A DNA stretch of 64,000 nt. Origin: Alkalihalobacterium alkalinitrilicum (GTDB lineage: Bacteria; Bacillota; Bacilli; Bacillales; Bacillaceae_F). Each line of letters begins with the position of its first letter. Positions within the stretch are counted from its first letter, which is position 1. Both the position numbers and the translations under genes were made by a program. The stretch spans positions 4,383,060 to 4,447,059 of the forward strand of contig NZ_KV917368.1 of assembly GCF_002019605.1 (NCBI RefSeq). The letters are read 5' to 3'. The notes beneath the pieces are model-generated. The model did not search any database and was not told where the DNA came from. It worked only from the letters and a program-made list of their open reading frames with translations. Shown here piece by piece: positions 1-8,556 of this stretch.

Positions 1-1
1 C

Positions 2-901
2 GATTTAGCGGAAAGTGCTAAAGAAATTGCCGAACGACATGGTATGGAAATTGATATTTTAGAGCGTGAAGACATGGAGAAGCTAGGGATGGGTGCTCTC
101 CTTGCTGTCGCTCAAGGCAGTGAACAACCACCGAAGATGATTGTCATGAAATACCAAGGGAAGAAAGAGTGGAACGATGTTTTAGCATTTGTAGGTAAAG
201 GTCTGACCTTCGATTCGGGAGGTATCAGTATTAAACCAGGTGCCAATATGCATGAAATGAAGATGGATATGGGCGGGGCAGCTGCAGTTCTTGGAGCGAT
301 GGATATTATCGGACAGATGAAACCAGAAACGAACGTTCTTGCTGTTATTCCTTCATCAGAAAATTTACTCAATGGTTTAGCGATGAAGCCAGGGGACGTC
401 ATTACTTCATTAAGTGGGAAAACAATCGAAGTAAGAAACACGGATGCAGAAGGACGTTTAATTTTGGCTGATGGCGTTACTTATGCGAAACACTTAGGTG
501 CGAGCTATTTAGTGGATGTTGCGACTCTAACAGGAGCTGTGATCATTGCGTTAGGTGAATATACGACAGGAGCTGTGACGAACAACGAAGAACTTATGGA
601 AAAGCTACTGTATTCAGCTTACGACTCAGGCGAGTGGGTATGGAGATTACCTAGCTTTGAACCGTACCGAAAAATGTTGCAAACGAGTGACGTCGCTGAT
701 TTGAATAATTCTCCTGGCCGTCCAGGTGGAAGTATTACGGCTGGATTGTTCATTGGTGAATTTGCAGGTGATACGCCTTGGGTGCACCTTGATATTGCGG
801 GAACAGCTTGGAGCTCAAAAGGGACAGAAACAGGACCAAAAGGTGGTACAGGAGCGATGGCTCGTACTTTAGCGACCCTCGCTGAACAATTTGATAAATA
901 G
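2..901 (+). CDS. pepA: Leucyl aminopeptidase (M17 family), 5' end outside window
   Basis: Cytosolic metallo-aminopeptidase that removes N-terminal leucine and other residues from peptides. The reading frame is open from base 2, so only the N-terminal part is missing. The M17 signature NTDAEGRL is at about base 437-460, and metal-ligand stretches [10 protein letters not shown] and DMGGAA lie upstream, so the whole catalytic domain is present. In B. subtilis the orthologue yuiE neighbours yuiF and bioY/yuiG. Both are found downstream here, which supports orthology. A TRAP transporter and a repeat array separate them in this genome. Family assignment is very secure. Confidence 0.95.
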   Translation, partial: DLAESAKEIAERHGMEIDILEREDMEKLGMGALLAVAQGSEQPPKMIVMKYQGKKEWNDVLAFVGKGLTFDSGGISIKPGANMHEMKMDMGGAAAVLGAMDIIGQMKPETNVLAVIPSSENLLNGLAMKPGDVITSLSGKTIEVRNTDAEGRLILADGVTYAKHLGASYLVDVATLTGAVIIALGEYTTGAVTNNEELMEKLLYSAYDSGEWVWRLPSFEPYRKMLQTSDVADLNNSPGRPGGSITAGLFIGEFAGDTPWVHLDIAGTAWSSKGTETGPKGGTGAMARTLATLAEQFDK

Positions 902-917
902 AAGGAAATATGAAGCT

Positions 918-952
918 AGGCCCCTTTAGTAGATGAAGGGGTCTGGCTTTTT
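918..952 (+). terminator. Rho-independent terminator after pepA
   Basis: A 9-bp stem (AGGCCCCTT with AAGGGGTCT, including one G-U pair) and a 9-base loop, followed by GGCTTTTT. It lies 17 bases after the pepA stop codon. About 230 bases of otherwise featureless AT-rich sequence then precede the TRAP operon. Confidence 0.6.
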
Positions 953-1179
953 GGATTTTCGGAATTCAAATGGCGTTTTTGGAGGATTTCGCCACATATG
1001 TAAGGAGACTAGAGGATTACTATACATAATATGGGTCAGTGTACTTGAACATAATATATGCTTACTCATCAAGGTATCCGCCAATTTTAGCTGGTTGAGT
1101 TGGAAAAATAATCCCAGTATCATTATTGTATGTCTTGTTTTCAGACAACTTAGAATACATAACGAGGAGGCTTAACTAG

Positions 1180-1701
1180 TTGAATATTATTCAAAAAGTC
1201 GACCGTGGAATTATGAAAGTCGAAGAAGTGATCTTAAGTTATTCGGTCATCCTCATTTCTGTGATGGTTGTCGGTAATGTACTAAGTCGAGCACTCACAG
1301 GAAAAAGTTGGGCTTTTGCAGGAGAGATTAGTGAGTTTGCGGTGATCCTTGCGACATTTATGGGCATCAGCTATGCAGCTAGAAAAGGTCGACACATTAG
1401 TATGTCAGCGTTTTTTGATATCGCACCGCCAAAGATTAGGAAAGCCCTTGCGATATTTATTCCAGCAGTGACAGCGATTATTTTATTTGTCCTAGCTTAC
1501 TACGCGTATGGCTATATGTATTCCGTATTTGAGAGAGGGAGAGTAACGATTGCTTTACAAATTCCTGTATGGATTTTACTCACCTTTATACCACTCGGGT
1601 TAACCTTAGGAGGAATACAATTTTTACGGAATATGTGGATCAACATAAAAGAAAAAGAGGTGTATTTAGCAACTGAGAAAAAGGATTACTCGGAAAATTG
1701 A
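1180..1701 (+). CDS. TRAP transporter small permease (DctQ-like)
   Basis: Four-helix membrane subunit of a tripartite ATP-independent periplasmic (TRAP) transporter, which uses ion gradients to take up organic acids. The 173-residue protein has about four hydrophobic segments and the family pattern of an ARKGRHISM stretch between helices 2 and 3. The start is TTG at 1180, chosen because a strong GAGGAGG lies 9-10 bases upstream. It is the first gene of a dctQ-dctM-dctP operon with gaps of about 50 and 35 bases. The substrate cannot be read from the sequence. Confidence 0.9.
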   Translation: MNIIQKVDRGIMKVEEVILSYSVILISVMVVGNVLSRALTGKSWAFAGEISEFAVILATFMGISYAARKGRHISMSAFFDIAPPKIRKALAIFIPAVTAIILFVLAYYAYGYMYSVFERGRVTIALQIPVWILLTFIPLGLTLGGIQFLRNMWINIKEKEVYLATEKKDYSEN

Positions 1702-1750
1702 GTGTTCAATCCTTTTAATCTATGAAAAAAAAGAATAGAGAGGGACAACT

Positions 1751-3028
1751 ATGGTAGCAACTCTAATGACGATAATGGTTATATTTTTAGTGCTAGGTTT
1801 TCCGATGTTAATACCTTTAATTGTAGCGCCACTTATCGTTGTCTTATTTTTTCTCCCCAACATCGACCCGATATTTCTCATTCAACAAATGATTCAAGGA
1901 ATTTCTGCTTATGTTCTATTAGCGGTTCCGCTGTTTATCTTTGCAGCAGACATTATGTCCACGGGAAAAACATCGAAACGGCTACTAGATTTTGTTGGTG
2001 CGTTTATTGGACATCTTAAAGGCGGTTATGCGATTACTACCGCTGCAGCATGCACATTATTTGGTTCGATTTCTGGTTCCACACAGGCAACAGTTGTGGC
2101 AATTGGTAAACCGATGCGCGAACGTTTACGTTCGGTAGGTTATAAAGATTCAAATGCGATCGCTCTTATCATAAATTCAAGTGACTTAGCTTTATTAGTG
2201 CCACCGAGTATTGCAATGATTATTTATGCACTTTCAGCTTCAAGTGTTTCCGTTAGTGAATTATTTATGGCAGGGATTGGACCTGCAATATTAGTTTTCA
2301 TCATGTTCGCTGTGTACAGCTATATTTATGCAAGAATCAAAAAGATCCCAACGGTCGAGAAAGTTTCATGGAAACAAAGACTTACGTTTACACGAAAAGC
2401 GTTACTCCCATTAGGGTTTCCTGTCATTATCATTGGTGGGATCTACTCGGGAATTTTCAGTCCAACGGAAGCAGCAGGGATCTCAGTTCTATATGCAATC
2501 ATTTTAGAAGTACTCATCTTCAGAACAGTAAAAATTACAGATATTCCGAAAATTGCCTTATCAACGGGGCTTGTTACATCAGCTGTATTTATTCTTGTTG
2601 CTGCGGGTCAAGCATTTTCATATGTCATATCTTATGCACGAATTCCGCAAATGGTAGCCAACAATGTAATGGGTGGCGATCCCTCAGCACTTACGGTGTT
2701 ATTTATTGTCGCGATCTTTTTCTTTATTGGCTGTATGTTTGTCGATCCAATCGTCGTTATCGTTATATTAACACCGATATTCTTTCCGATTGCGATGCAG
2801 GCTGGAGTTGATCCGATCCATCTAGGGGTAGTTATTACGTTCCAAGCGGCTTTAGGTTCGGCGACACCACCATTTGGGGTTGATATTTTTACCGCTAGTG
2901 CAGTTTTTAACAAATCTTATTTAGATGTAATTCGAGGAACACCGCCTTATATTGTTATGCTCGTGATTGCCTCGATTTTAATTATATTGTTTGAAGAAAT
3001 TTCTCTTTTCTATCGTTACTTTATGTAA
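1751..3028 (+). CDS. TRAP transporter large permease (DctM-like)
   Basis: Transport subunit of the TRAP system, with about 12 membrane segments and 425 residues, which is normal family length. Family motifs are visible: GSISGSTQATVVAIGKPM near residues 102-120, SSDLALLVPPSIAMIIYA near 143-160, and GIYSGIFSPTEAAGISVLYA near 230-250. The start ATG follows GAGAGGGA with good spacing. It lies between the small permease and the binding protein in one operon. Confidence is high for the family and none for the substrate. Confidence 0.93.
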   Translation: MVATLMTIMVIFLVLGFPMLIPLIVAPLIVVLFFLPNIDPIFLIQQMIQGISAYVLLAVPLFIFAADIMSTGKTSKRLLDFVGAFIGHLKGGYAITTAAACTLFGSISGSTQATVVAIGKPMRERLRSVGYKDSNAIALIINSSDLALLVPPSIAMIIYALSASSVSVSELFMAGIGPAILVFIMFAVYSYIYARIKKIPTVEKVSWKQRLTFTRKALLPLGFPVIIIGGIYSGIFSPTEAAGISVLYAIILEVLIFRTVKITDIPKIALSTGLVTSAVFILVAAGQAFSYVISYARIPQMVANNVMGGDPSALTVLFIVAIFFFIGCMFVDPIVVIVILTPIFFPIAMQAGVDPIHLGVVITFQAALGSATPPFGVDIFTASAVFNKSYLDVIRGTPPYIVMLVIASILIILFEEISLFYRYFM

Positions 3029-3063
3029 AAGAGAATTTCATATAAAAAAACAGGGGGTATTTG

Positions 3064-4125
3064 ATGTTTTTTAAAGAAAAAAAGTTCATGTTACTTACGT
3101 TTACCATCGTGATGAGTGTCATTCTTGCAGCATGTGGAAGTGAGGAAGCAGATGGTGGCGAGGTAGATGGAGAAGAAACGTACAATTGGATGTTTGCGAC
3201 GGAAGAAACAGAAGGTCAAGTGCAATTTGAATATGCACAGGAGTTCGCGGATCGTCTTCATGAAAAATCAGATGGACGAATTAACATCGATGTATATGAA
3301 TTTGGTGGACTTGGTAGTGAAGTCGACCAAGTAGAACAACTTCAAAGTGGTATTATCGAATTTGCAATCGTATCACCAGGATTTACAGGTACAATGGTTG
3401 ATGAAGGTCAATTGTTCGCTCTTCAATTCTTATTTTCAGATGATATGGAATTAAACCAACACGTTTTAAATACTAGTGAAGCGTTAAACGTTCACCTTGC
3501 AAATAAATATGAAGAACATAATATTTTACCACTTGCATTCTGGACGGAAGGGGCGATGCAGTGGACGGGGAACCGCGAGTTACGTACACCAGAAGATTTC
3601 AACGGTTTTAAAATGAGAACACAAGAATCACCGTTAATTATTAAATCATATGAAGCGTACGGTGCTGACCCAACAGCGTTAAGTTGGGCTGAATTACACG
3701 ATGCATTAAATCGTAATATGGTGGATGGTCAAGAAAATCCAATCTTCTTTATTGAGGATGCTTCATTCCATGAAGTACAGAGTCATATGACGATTTCAAG
3801 ACATAATATTTATGTCGCAATGACAACAGTAAATCCTGATTTCTATTATGGTTTACCAGATGACATTCGTGCACTGATCGATGAAACGGTTGAAGAGATG
3901 CGACCTGTTGGCTTTGAGCTTCAGGAGCGTTTAAATGAAGAATTACTTGATGAAATTGTTGATAATGAACAATATCCAACAGAAGTAATTGAGCTAACGG
4001 AAGCGGAAAGAGATGCATTCAGAGAGCTAGCGATGCCAGTTCACGAATCTTTCCTTAATGAAGTTGGAGAAGACGGGAAACTAATTGTAGAAATGCTTCA
4101 AGCTGAAATCAAAGCAGCAGAATAA
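3064..4125 (+). CDS. TRAP transporter solute-binding lipoprotein (DctP-like)
   Basis: Extracellular substrate-binding protein of the TRAP system. It begins with a lipoprotein signal (hydrophobic stretch, then LAAC lipobox near residue 20), as expected for a Gram-positive cell where the protein must be anchored. The conserved binding-site region includes MRTQESPLIIKSYEAYGADP and the DGQENP motif of DctP proteins. An ATG at 3064 and a TTG one codon earlier both fit; the ATG gives better spacing (6 bases) from the GGGGG ribosome site. It is the last gene of the operon and is followed by a terminator. Among characterised families it resembles dicarboxylate and sugar-acid binders in general only. 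Confidence 0.92.
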   Translation: MFFKEKKFMLLTFTIVMSVILAACGSEEADGGEVDGEETYNWMFATEETEGQVQFEYAQEFADRLHEKSDGRINIDVYEFGGLGSEVDQVEQLQSGIIEFAIVSPGFTGTMVDEGQLFALQFLFSDDMELNQHVLNTSEALNVHLANKYEEHNILPLAFWTEGAMQWTGNRELRTPEDFNGFKMRTQESPLIIKSYEAYGADPTALSWAELHDALNRNMVDGQENPIFFIEDASFHEVQSHMTISRHNIYVAMTTVNPDFYYGLPDDIRALIDETVEEMRPVGFELQERLNEELLDEIVDNEQYPTEVIELTEAERDAFRELAMPVHESFLNEVGEDGKLIVEMLQAEIKAAE

Positions 4126-4134
4126 ATAATAACG

Positions 4135-4203
4135 AAAAGACTGACTCAAGTTTAGCCACTACCGCTGTTATGGAGGCGGATGCTGCGAGTCAGTCTTTTT
4201 TTG
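4135..4203 (+). terminator. Terminator of the TRAP operon
   Basis: The arms AAAGACTGACTC and GAGTCAGTCTTT close a loop of about 39 bases that contains a smaller CCGC/GCGG stem. A run of Ts follows. It sits 10 bases after the binding-protein stop codon. Confidence 0.85.
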
Positions 4204-4219
4204 TTGTAAACAGGGAGCT

Positions 4220-5165
4220 TGAAGAAATTGAGCATTTATAGTGCCCGCGAGAGAAGAAAAAATGAGAGAACGGTAACTATAGAGCGTTCATAGTGCCCGC
4301 GAGAGAAGAAATGAAGAGAAAACGGTAACTATAGAGCGTTCATGATGCCCGCGAGAGAAGAAATGATGAGAGAACGGGAACTATGGAGCGTTCATAATGC
4401 CCGCGAGAGAAGAAAAAATGAGAGAACGGGAACTATAGAGCGTTCATAATGCCCGCGAGAGAAGAAAAAATGAGAGAACGGGAACTATGGAGCGTTCATA
4501 ATGCCCGCGAGAGAAGAAAAAATGAGAGAACGGTAACTATAGAGCGTTCATAATGCCCGCGAGAGAAGAAAAGATGAGAGAACGGTAACTATAGAGCGTT
4601 TATGATGCCCGCGAGAGAAGAAAAAATGAGAGAACGGTAACTATGGAGCGTTTATAATGCCCACGAGAGAAGAAAAAATGAGAGAACGGTAACTATAGAG
4701 CGTTTATAATGCCCGCGAGAGAAGAAAAAATGAGAGAACGGGAACTATGGAGCGTTCATAATGCCCGCGAGAGAAGAAAAAATGAGAGAACGGGAACTAT
4801 GGAGCGTTCATAATGCCCGCGAGAGAAGAAAAAATGAGAGAACGGTAACTATAGAGCGTTTATGATGCCCGCGAGAGAAGAAAAGAAGAGAGAGCGGTAA
4901 CTATAGAGCGTTCATAATGCCCGCGAGAGAAGAAAAGATGAGAGAACGGTAACTATAGAGCGTTCATAATGCCCGCGAGAGAAGAAAAAATGAGAGAACG
5001 GGAACTATGGAGCGTTCATAATGCCCGCGAGAGAAGAAAAAATGAGAGAACGGGAACTATGGAGCGTTCATAATGCCCGCGAGAGAAGAAATGATGAGAG
5101 AACGGTAACTATGGAGCGTTCATGATGCCCGTGGAGAAGGAAATGAGAAGGGAGTGGGAACTATG
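4220..5165. repeat. Tandem array, 18 copies of a 52-bp unit
   Basis: The core GCCCGCGAGAGAAG begins at 4243 and recurs every 52 bases exactly (4295, 4347, 4399 ... 5127), giving 18 units without an indel. The last is clearly degenerate (GCCCGTGGAGAAGG). Units differ at a few fixed places (CGGTAAC or CGGGAAC, CTATAG or CTATGG, GCGTTC or GCGTTT, ATAAT or ATGAT or ATAGT). Each junction can fold as CGGgAACTAT...ATAGTgCCCG, and the remainder of the unit is purine-rich. The period is not a multiple of three and all frames contain stops, so it is non-coding. It is not a CRISPR array because there are no unique spacers. It fills the 1.2-kb gap between the TRAP operon and yuiF. Confidence 0.95.
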
Positions 5166-5310
5166 GAGCACCCTTAAAACACGCAAGAAGAAAAAAACTA
5201 GCATATCACCGTAACCGTATAGAACCACGCCCCCTCTTCAAACTATAATCCGTTCAACTCCAAAAGTGCGATTTTTATCTAAGGGTATACTATTTTAGAA
5301 GAATATTACA

Positions 5311-5369
5311 TTGACTTCATAAAAAGAGAATGATAGCTTTAGTATATTAATTGTTTAATATACTAAAGC
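5311..5369 (+). promoter_or_regulatory. Putative promoter with perfect 15-bp inverted repeat operator ahead of yuiF-like gene
   Basis: A TTGACT -35-like hexamer at 5311 is followed by a perfect inverted repeat, GCTTTAGTATATTAA at 5336-5350 and its exact complement at 5355-5369, separated by TTGT. The repeat ends 27 bases before the start codon and just upstream of the AAGGAGG ribosome site. It overlaps the expected -10 and transcription start region. It looks like a repressor operator or, less likely, an RNA hairpin; it has no T-run and is AT-rich. The cognate regulator is unknown. Confidence 0.6.
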
Positions 5370-5396
5370 GTTTAGTGTTGTAAGGAGGATTTTATA

Positions 5397-6719
5397 ATGA
5401 ATGCAGTTATCATCGCAGTACTTATTATGCTAGTGTTAAGCTTAGTTCGTGTTCACGTCGTTATTGCCCTAGTCATTGGTGCATTGGCTGGTGGAGTTGT
5501 TGGTGGCCTAGGTTTAACTGATACGATTGATGTGTTTACAAATGGGCTAGGTGGCAGTGCAAATGTAGCGCTAAGTTATGCTTTGTTAGGTGGATTCGCC
5601 GTCGCCATAAGTCGAACGGGGTTACCTGATGTGATCGTAAAGCTAGCATTAGCTATCGTAGGTAAAGAGGGCGACAGTCGCAAGAGAGCATTATCAAAAG
5701 CACTAATTTTTATTATCATATTAACAATCTCTTGTTTTTCACAAAATGTAGTACCAATTCATATCGCTTTTATTCCGATCTTAATTCCACCGATCTTAAA
5801 AATCTTAAATGAATTAGGGGTGGACCGCCGTGCGATTGCTACAATCATTACGTTTGGTTTAACGACACCATATATTTTACTTCCCTATGGATTCGGGGCG
5901 ATCTACCATGATATTGTAGAAACAAATATGGCAGAAAGTGGGCTTGTGATAAATCGAGCTGATATTCCTGCAGCCTTGTTGTTACCTGTTTTCGGTTTGG
6001 TTATTGGATTACTTATCGCAGTGTTTATTACGTATCGTAAACAGCGAAACTATGAAACAAAAGAGTTAATGAGAGAAACAAACATTTCAGAAAAGGCGTT
6101 TACAAAGCGTTCCGTTATTTTCGCTATCCTTGCTATTATCATTACATTAATTGTGCAACTGATTACCAAATCAATGATTGTTTCAGCCTTAGCAGGATTA
6201 ATTGTCATTTATTTAAGTGGCACTATAAAATGGACAGAGTCGGATGAACTTGTTACGAATGGTATGAAAATGATGGCGTTTATCGGCTTTGTTATGCTTT
6301 CTGCATCTGGATTTGCAGCAGTTATTCGCGAAACAGGTCATGTAGATGCTTTAGTCGAACAAGTGGCGGGCGTTATAGGTCAAAACCAGGCATTAGCGGC
6401 ATTATTAATGTTACTTGTTGGACTTTTTATTACGATGGGGATTGGCTCATCTTTTTCAACTATACCGATCATTGCAGCGATTTTCGTTCCATTAGGTGCA
6501 GCAGTAGGTTTTAGTCCACTTGCGATTATTGCATTGATTGGAACAGCTGGAGCATTAGGTGATGCGGGGGCCCCAGCTTCAGATAGTACACTTGGTCCTA
6601 CAGCAGGGTTAAATGCAGACGGACAACATGATCATATTTGGGATACGTGTGTCCCTACATTTATTCACTTTAATATTCCATTACTCGTTTTTGGTTGGAT
6701 TGCAGCAATGGTCCTTTAG
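5397..6719 (+). CDS. yuiF: YuiF-like permease (Na+/H+ antiporter NhaC-type family; possible histidine/amino-acid transporter)
   Basis: An integral membrane protein of 440 residues with 11-12 hydrophobic segments. The C-terminal signature GTAGALGDAGAPASDSTLGP, followed by a GLNADGQHDHIWDTC segment, is typical of the YuiF/HI1107 family within the NhaC-like antiporters. The B. subtilis member is next to pepA and bioY, as here, and has been described as a histidine transporter. That substrate is knowledge of the family, not visible in this sequence. The start ATG follows AAGGAGG by 8-9 bases. The upstream inverted repeat suggests single-gene control. Confidence 0.85.
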   Translation: MNAVIIAVLIMLVLSLVRVHVVIALVIGALAGGVVGGLGLTDTIDVFTNGLGGSANVALSYALLGGFAVAISRTGLPDVIVKLALAIVGKEGDSRKRALSKALIFIIILTISCFSQNVVPIHIAFIPILIPPILKILNELGVDRRAIATIITFGLTTPYILLPYGFGAIYHDIVETNMAESGLVINRADIPAALLLPVFGLVIGLLIAVFITYRKQRNYETKELMRETNISEKAFTKRSVIFAILAIIITLIVQLITKSMIVSALAGLIVIYLSGTIKWTESDELVTNGMKMMAFIGFVMLSASGFAAVIRETGHVDALVEQVAGVIGQNQALAALLMLLVGLFITMGIGSSFSTIPIIAAIFVPLGAAVGFSPLAIIALIGTAGALGDAGAPASDSTLGPTAGLNADGQHDHIWDTCVPTFIHFNIPLLVFGWIAAMVL

Positions 6720-6822
6720 TTGGGCATTTTAAAAAAATTAGCAGAAATTTGTAAGTTTTTGAAACCTAATCATGGGGAAAAGCGTCTATATAATATAAGT
6801 ATTCGAGGTAAGGAGAATGCGT

Positions 6823-7452
6823 ATGGTGTATAGAATAAAGGGTGGTTTTATTATATTGCTTTTCCTCGTCATTAGTGGGTGTTCATCGATCGATGAAAGA
6901 GGAATCTTCTATCAGTTAAACGAAATTTTTGCGACATCCTCTAAGCTTTTTCAAAATCACAGTCCGTATGGGGAATTGTTTTATAATGAACAGTTTCATA
7001 AGGTAGAAGATATTGAAAGGCTTCTCGATGGAAAAGTAACAGAAAATGGGCTGCAGTATATGGTTGAAAGAATATTTGATGATAACGATGAAATGCTCGT
7101 TTATAAGGAGCCATTTCAAATGTACATAAAAGAATCAAATGTTTATCAATCAACAATTAACGTTACAAATGGGTATTATGAAACGGTGAGAGAAACGATA
7201 CTTAATCCAGGGCTAAGGTTAATTTCTCAAGAAGAGCTTCTCTTTGAAGAATATGGAGATCGGTTAACCGTAACAGGGGAAAATATCAATATCGAGTTTT
7301 ATAATCTGGAAGAGTATGGAACCGCAGATCAGTATACTAGGTACGGTTATCCAGCCAATGATGTCCTTACAGTATGCTTTACATTTGTAAAAGACTCCAG
7401 CGGATATTTATTGGATTCTTTTCAAATTGGAAAAGGCGATGTGGCTTCTTAA
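6823..7452 (+). CDS. Lipoprotein of unknown function
   Basis: About 209 residues. A hydrophobic stretch (GGFIILLFLVI) is followed by the lipobox ISGC near residue 18, so it is exported and lipid-anchored. The rest is hydrophilic and acidic with no domain recognised. An ATG at 6817 lies only one base from the AGGAG ribosome site, so the ATG at 6823 with 7-base spacing is preferred. It is a stand-alone gene between yuiF and the convergent bioY and shares a bidirectional terminator with the latter. Confidence 0.75.
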   Translation: MVYRIKGGFIILLFLVISGCSSIDERGIFYQLNEIFATSSKLFQNHSPYGELFYNEQFHKVEDIERLLDGKVTENGLQYMVERIFDDNDEMLVYKEPFQMYIKESNVYQSTINVTNGYYETVRETILNPGLRLISQEELLFEEYGDRLTVTGENINIEFYNLEEYGTADQYTRYGYPANDVLTVCFTFVKDSSGYLLDSFQIGKGDVAS

Positions 7453-7520
7453 AGCTTTTTAAACAGATGGCAGTTTTAATAAACTTTTTAACCTGAAGAC
7501 CAACTTCGTAACCAACACCA

Positions 7521-7579
7521 AAAAAAGAAAACCAAATTTTAGACCATAACAAGTCTATTATATTGGTTTTCTTTTTTTT
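7521..7579. terminator. Bidirectional terminator between lipoprotein gene and bioY
   Basis: AAAAAAGAAAACCAA pairs with TTGGTTTTCTTTTTT, with an inner AGAC/GTCT stem. A-run on one side and T-run on the other let it work for both converging genes. Confidence 0.85.
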
Positions 7580-7685
7580 TTAACTTTTCCTTTAAAGAAA
7601 TATTAAGTTTTTTGTTCGTTTTTAACAATTTCACGTCCAAAATGATTTTATCAACAGTTAGTGCTTCTTTGTTGTAGGATTATTT

Positions 7686-8279
7686 CTAAGAAGCAACAGT
7701 GTATTTTGCTGCGTTTTTTCGTGTCGCGTGGTAGACCCGTTCGCAAATAACAGCACCAATCGCAGCCACGATGATATCTTTAATGAGTGGTGCAATCATC
7801 CATCCCCAAGCCATTCCATACGTGAATCCCTCTGGAGCTTGAGCGATCGTAGTATAAGCAAAATACATATAGTTGGTGCCGAGTACGTACGTTATGACCA
7901 GTCCTGTGTAACTAGCGATTAAAAATGTTTTCAAAGAAGCGATGCTCGACTTTTCGACAATTTTGCCTGCAACAAAAGCGATAAGGATAAATGATAACAG
8001 AAATCCAAATGTCGGTGAAACGAGCGTACTTAGTCCACCTTTAAATTGAGCAAAAATGGGGGCACCTACTAAGCCGACTAATAGATAAACAATCATCGAG
8101 GTTGCACCTAGTTTACTTCCTAATAAAGCACCAGCCATAATCGCAAATAGGGCTTGGAGAGTAATCGGAACACCCCCAATAACTAGAAATGATGTTACGT
8201 TTGCACCAATCGCCATTAAAGCTACGAATAATGGGACCATCACTAAGTCAATCGTCTTAAATTTCGGTTTCGTCGTCAA
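7686..8279 (-). CDS. bioY: Biotin transporter substrate-binding component BioY
   Basis: S-component of the energy-coupling-factor biotin importer, working with shared EcfA/EcfT subunits encoded elsewhere. About six hydrophobic segments and the family features GVPITLQALFAIMAGALLG and YLLVGLVGAPIF are visible. The longer open frame to 8342 would put the ribosome site GAGGTG (8286-8291) inside the gene. TTG at 8279, 6 bases after it, is therefore the likely start, giving 197 residues. It matches yuiG of B. subtilis in position. An upstream BirA-type operator shows biotin-dependent repression. Confidence 0.93.
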   Translation of the reverse strand: MTTKPKFKTIDLVMVPLFVALMAIGANVTSFLVIGGVPITLQALFAIMAGALLGSKLGATSMIVYLLVGLVGAPIFAQFKGGLSTLVSPTFGFLLSFILIAFVAGKIVEKSSIASLKTFLIASYTGLVITYVLGTNYMYFAYTTIAQAPEGFTYGMAWGWMIAPLIKDIIVAAIGAVICERVYHATRKNAAKYTVAS

Positions 8280-8354
8280 TATGTTCACCTCTGTTTTAAT
8301 ATTAGTTAACATTATCATATTTAATAGACTAAAGAGTGTCAATATAAAGTTTCT

Positions 8355-8390
8355 ATTATAGTTAACTTTATTTATATTTTAGTTAACTAA
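8355..8390 (-). promoter_or_regulatory. BirA operator overlapping the bioY promoter
   Basis: Half-sites TAGTTAAC (8359-8366) and GTTAACTA (8382-8389) form an inverted repeat with a 15-base AT spacer, the architecture of Gram-positive BirA sites. On the minus strand one half-site overlaps a TATAAT -10 box (8355-8360), so bound BirA-biotinyl-AMP would block transcription of bioY. A further lone half-site, TTAGTTAAC, is at 8302-8310 in the leader. Confidence 0.8.
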
Positions 8391-8470
8391 TGCACAGTTC
8401 TTTACAATTACTTAGTAGAAGCTTAAGCTTTGTATATAATATTTAAATAGAAAAGAAGTTCATTATCTCG

Positions 8471-8533
8471 CATCAACTGACGATTAGTGGGGGAAGAGGA
8501 AAACCCTCGCTGATGAAAGTTTTACTTTTATAA
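8471..8533 (+). repeat. Dispersed three-hairpin element, copy A (3' part only)
   Basis: Shares the 3' module of the full copy at 11851-12013: CATCAACTGACGATTAGTGG, then a purine-rich loop and AACCCTCGCTGATGAAAGTT. The stem pairs ATTAGTG with CGCTGAT through two G-U pairs where the full copy has Watson-Crick pairs. It lies in the leader of the DegV gene, about 25 bases before its start. Confidence 0.75.
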
Positions 8534-8556
8534 CTGCGTAAAAAGAAGGGGTAAGT

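Noticed and set aside
933..1175. Open frame of 80 codons between pepA and the TRAP operon
   Set aside because: Starts within the pepA terminator, has no ribosome site, and its composition is not protein-like.
4220..5165. The repeat array as a CRISPR
   Set aside because: Units are contiguous and similar throughout, with no unique spacers and no cas genes in the window.
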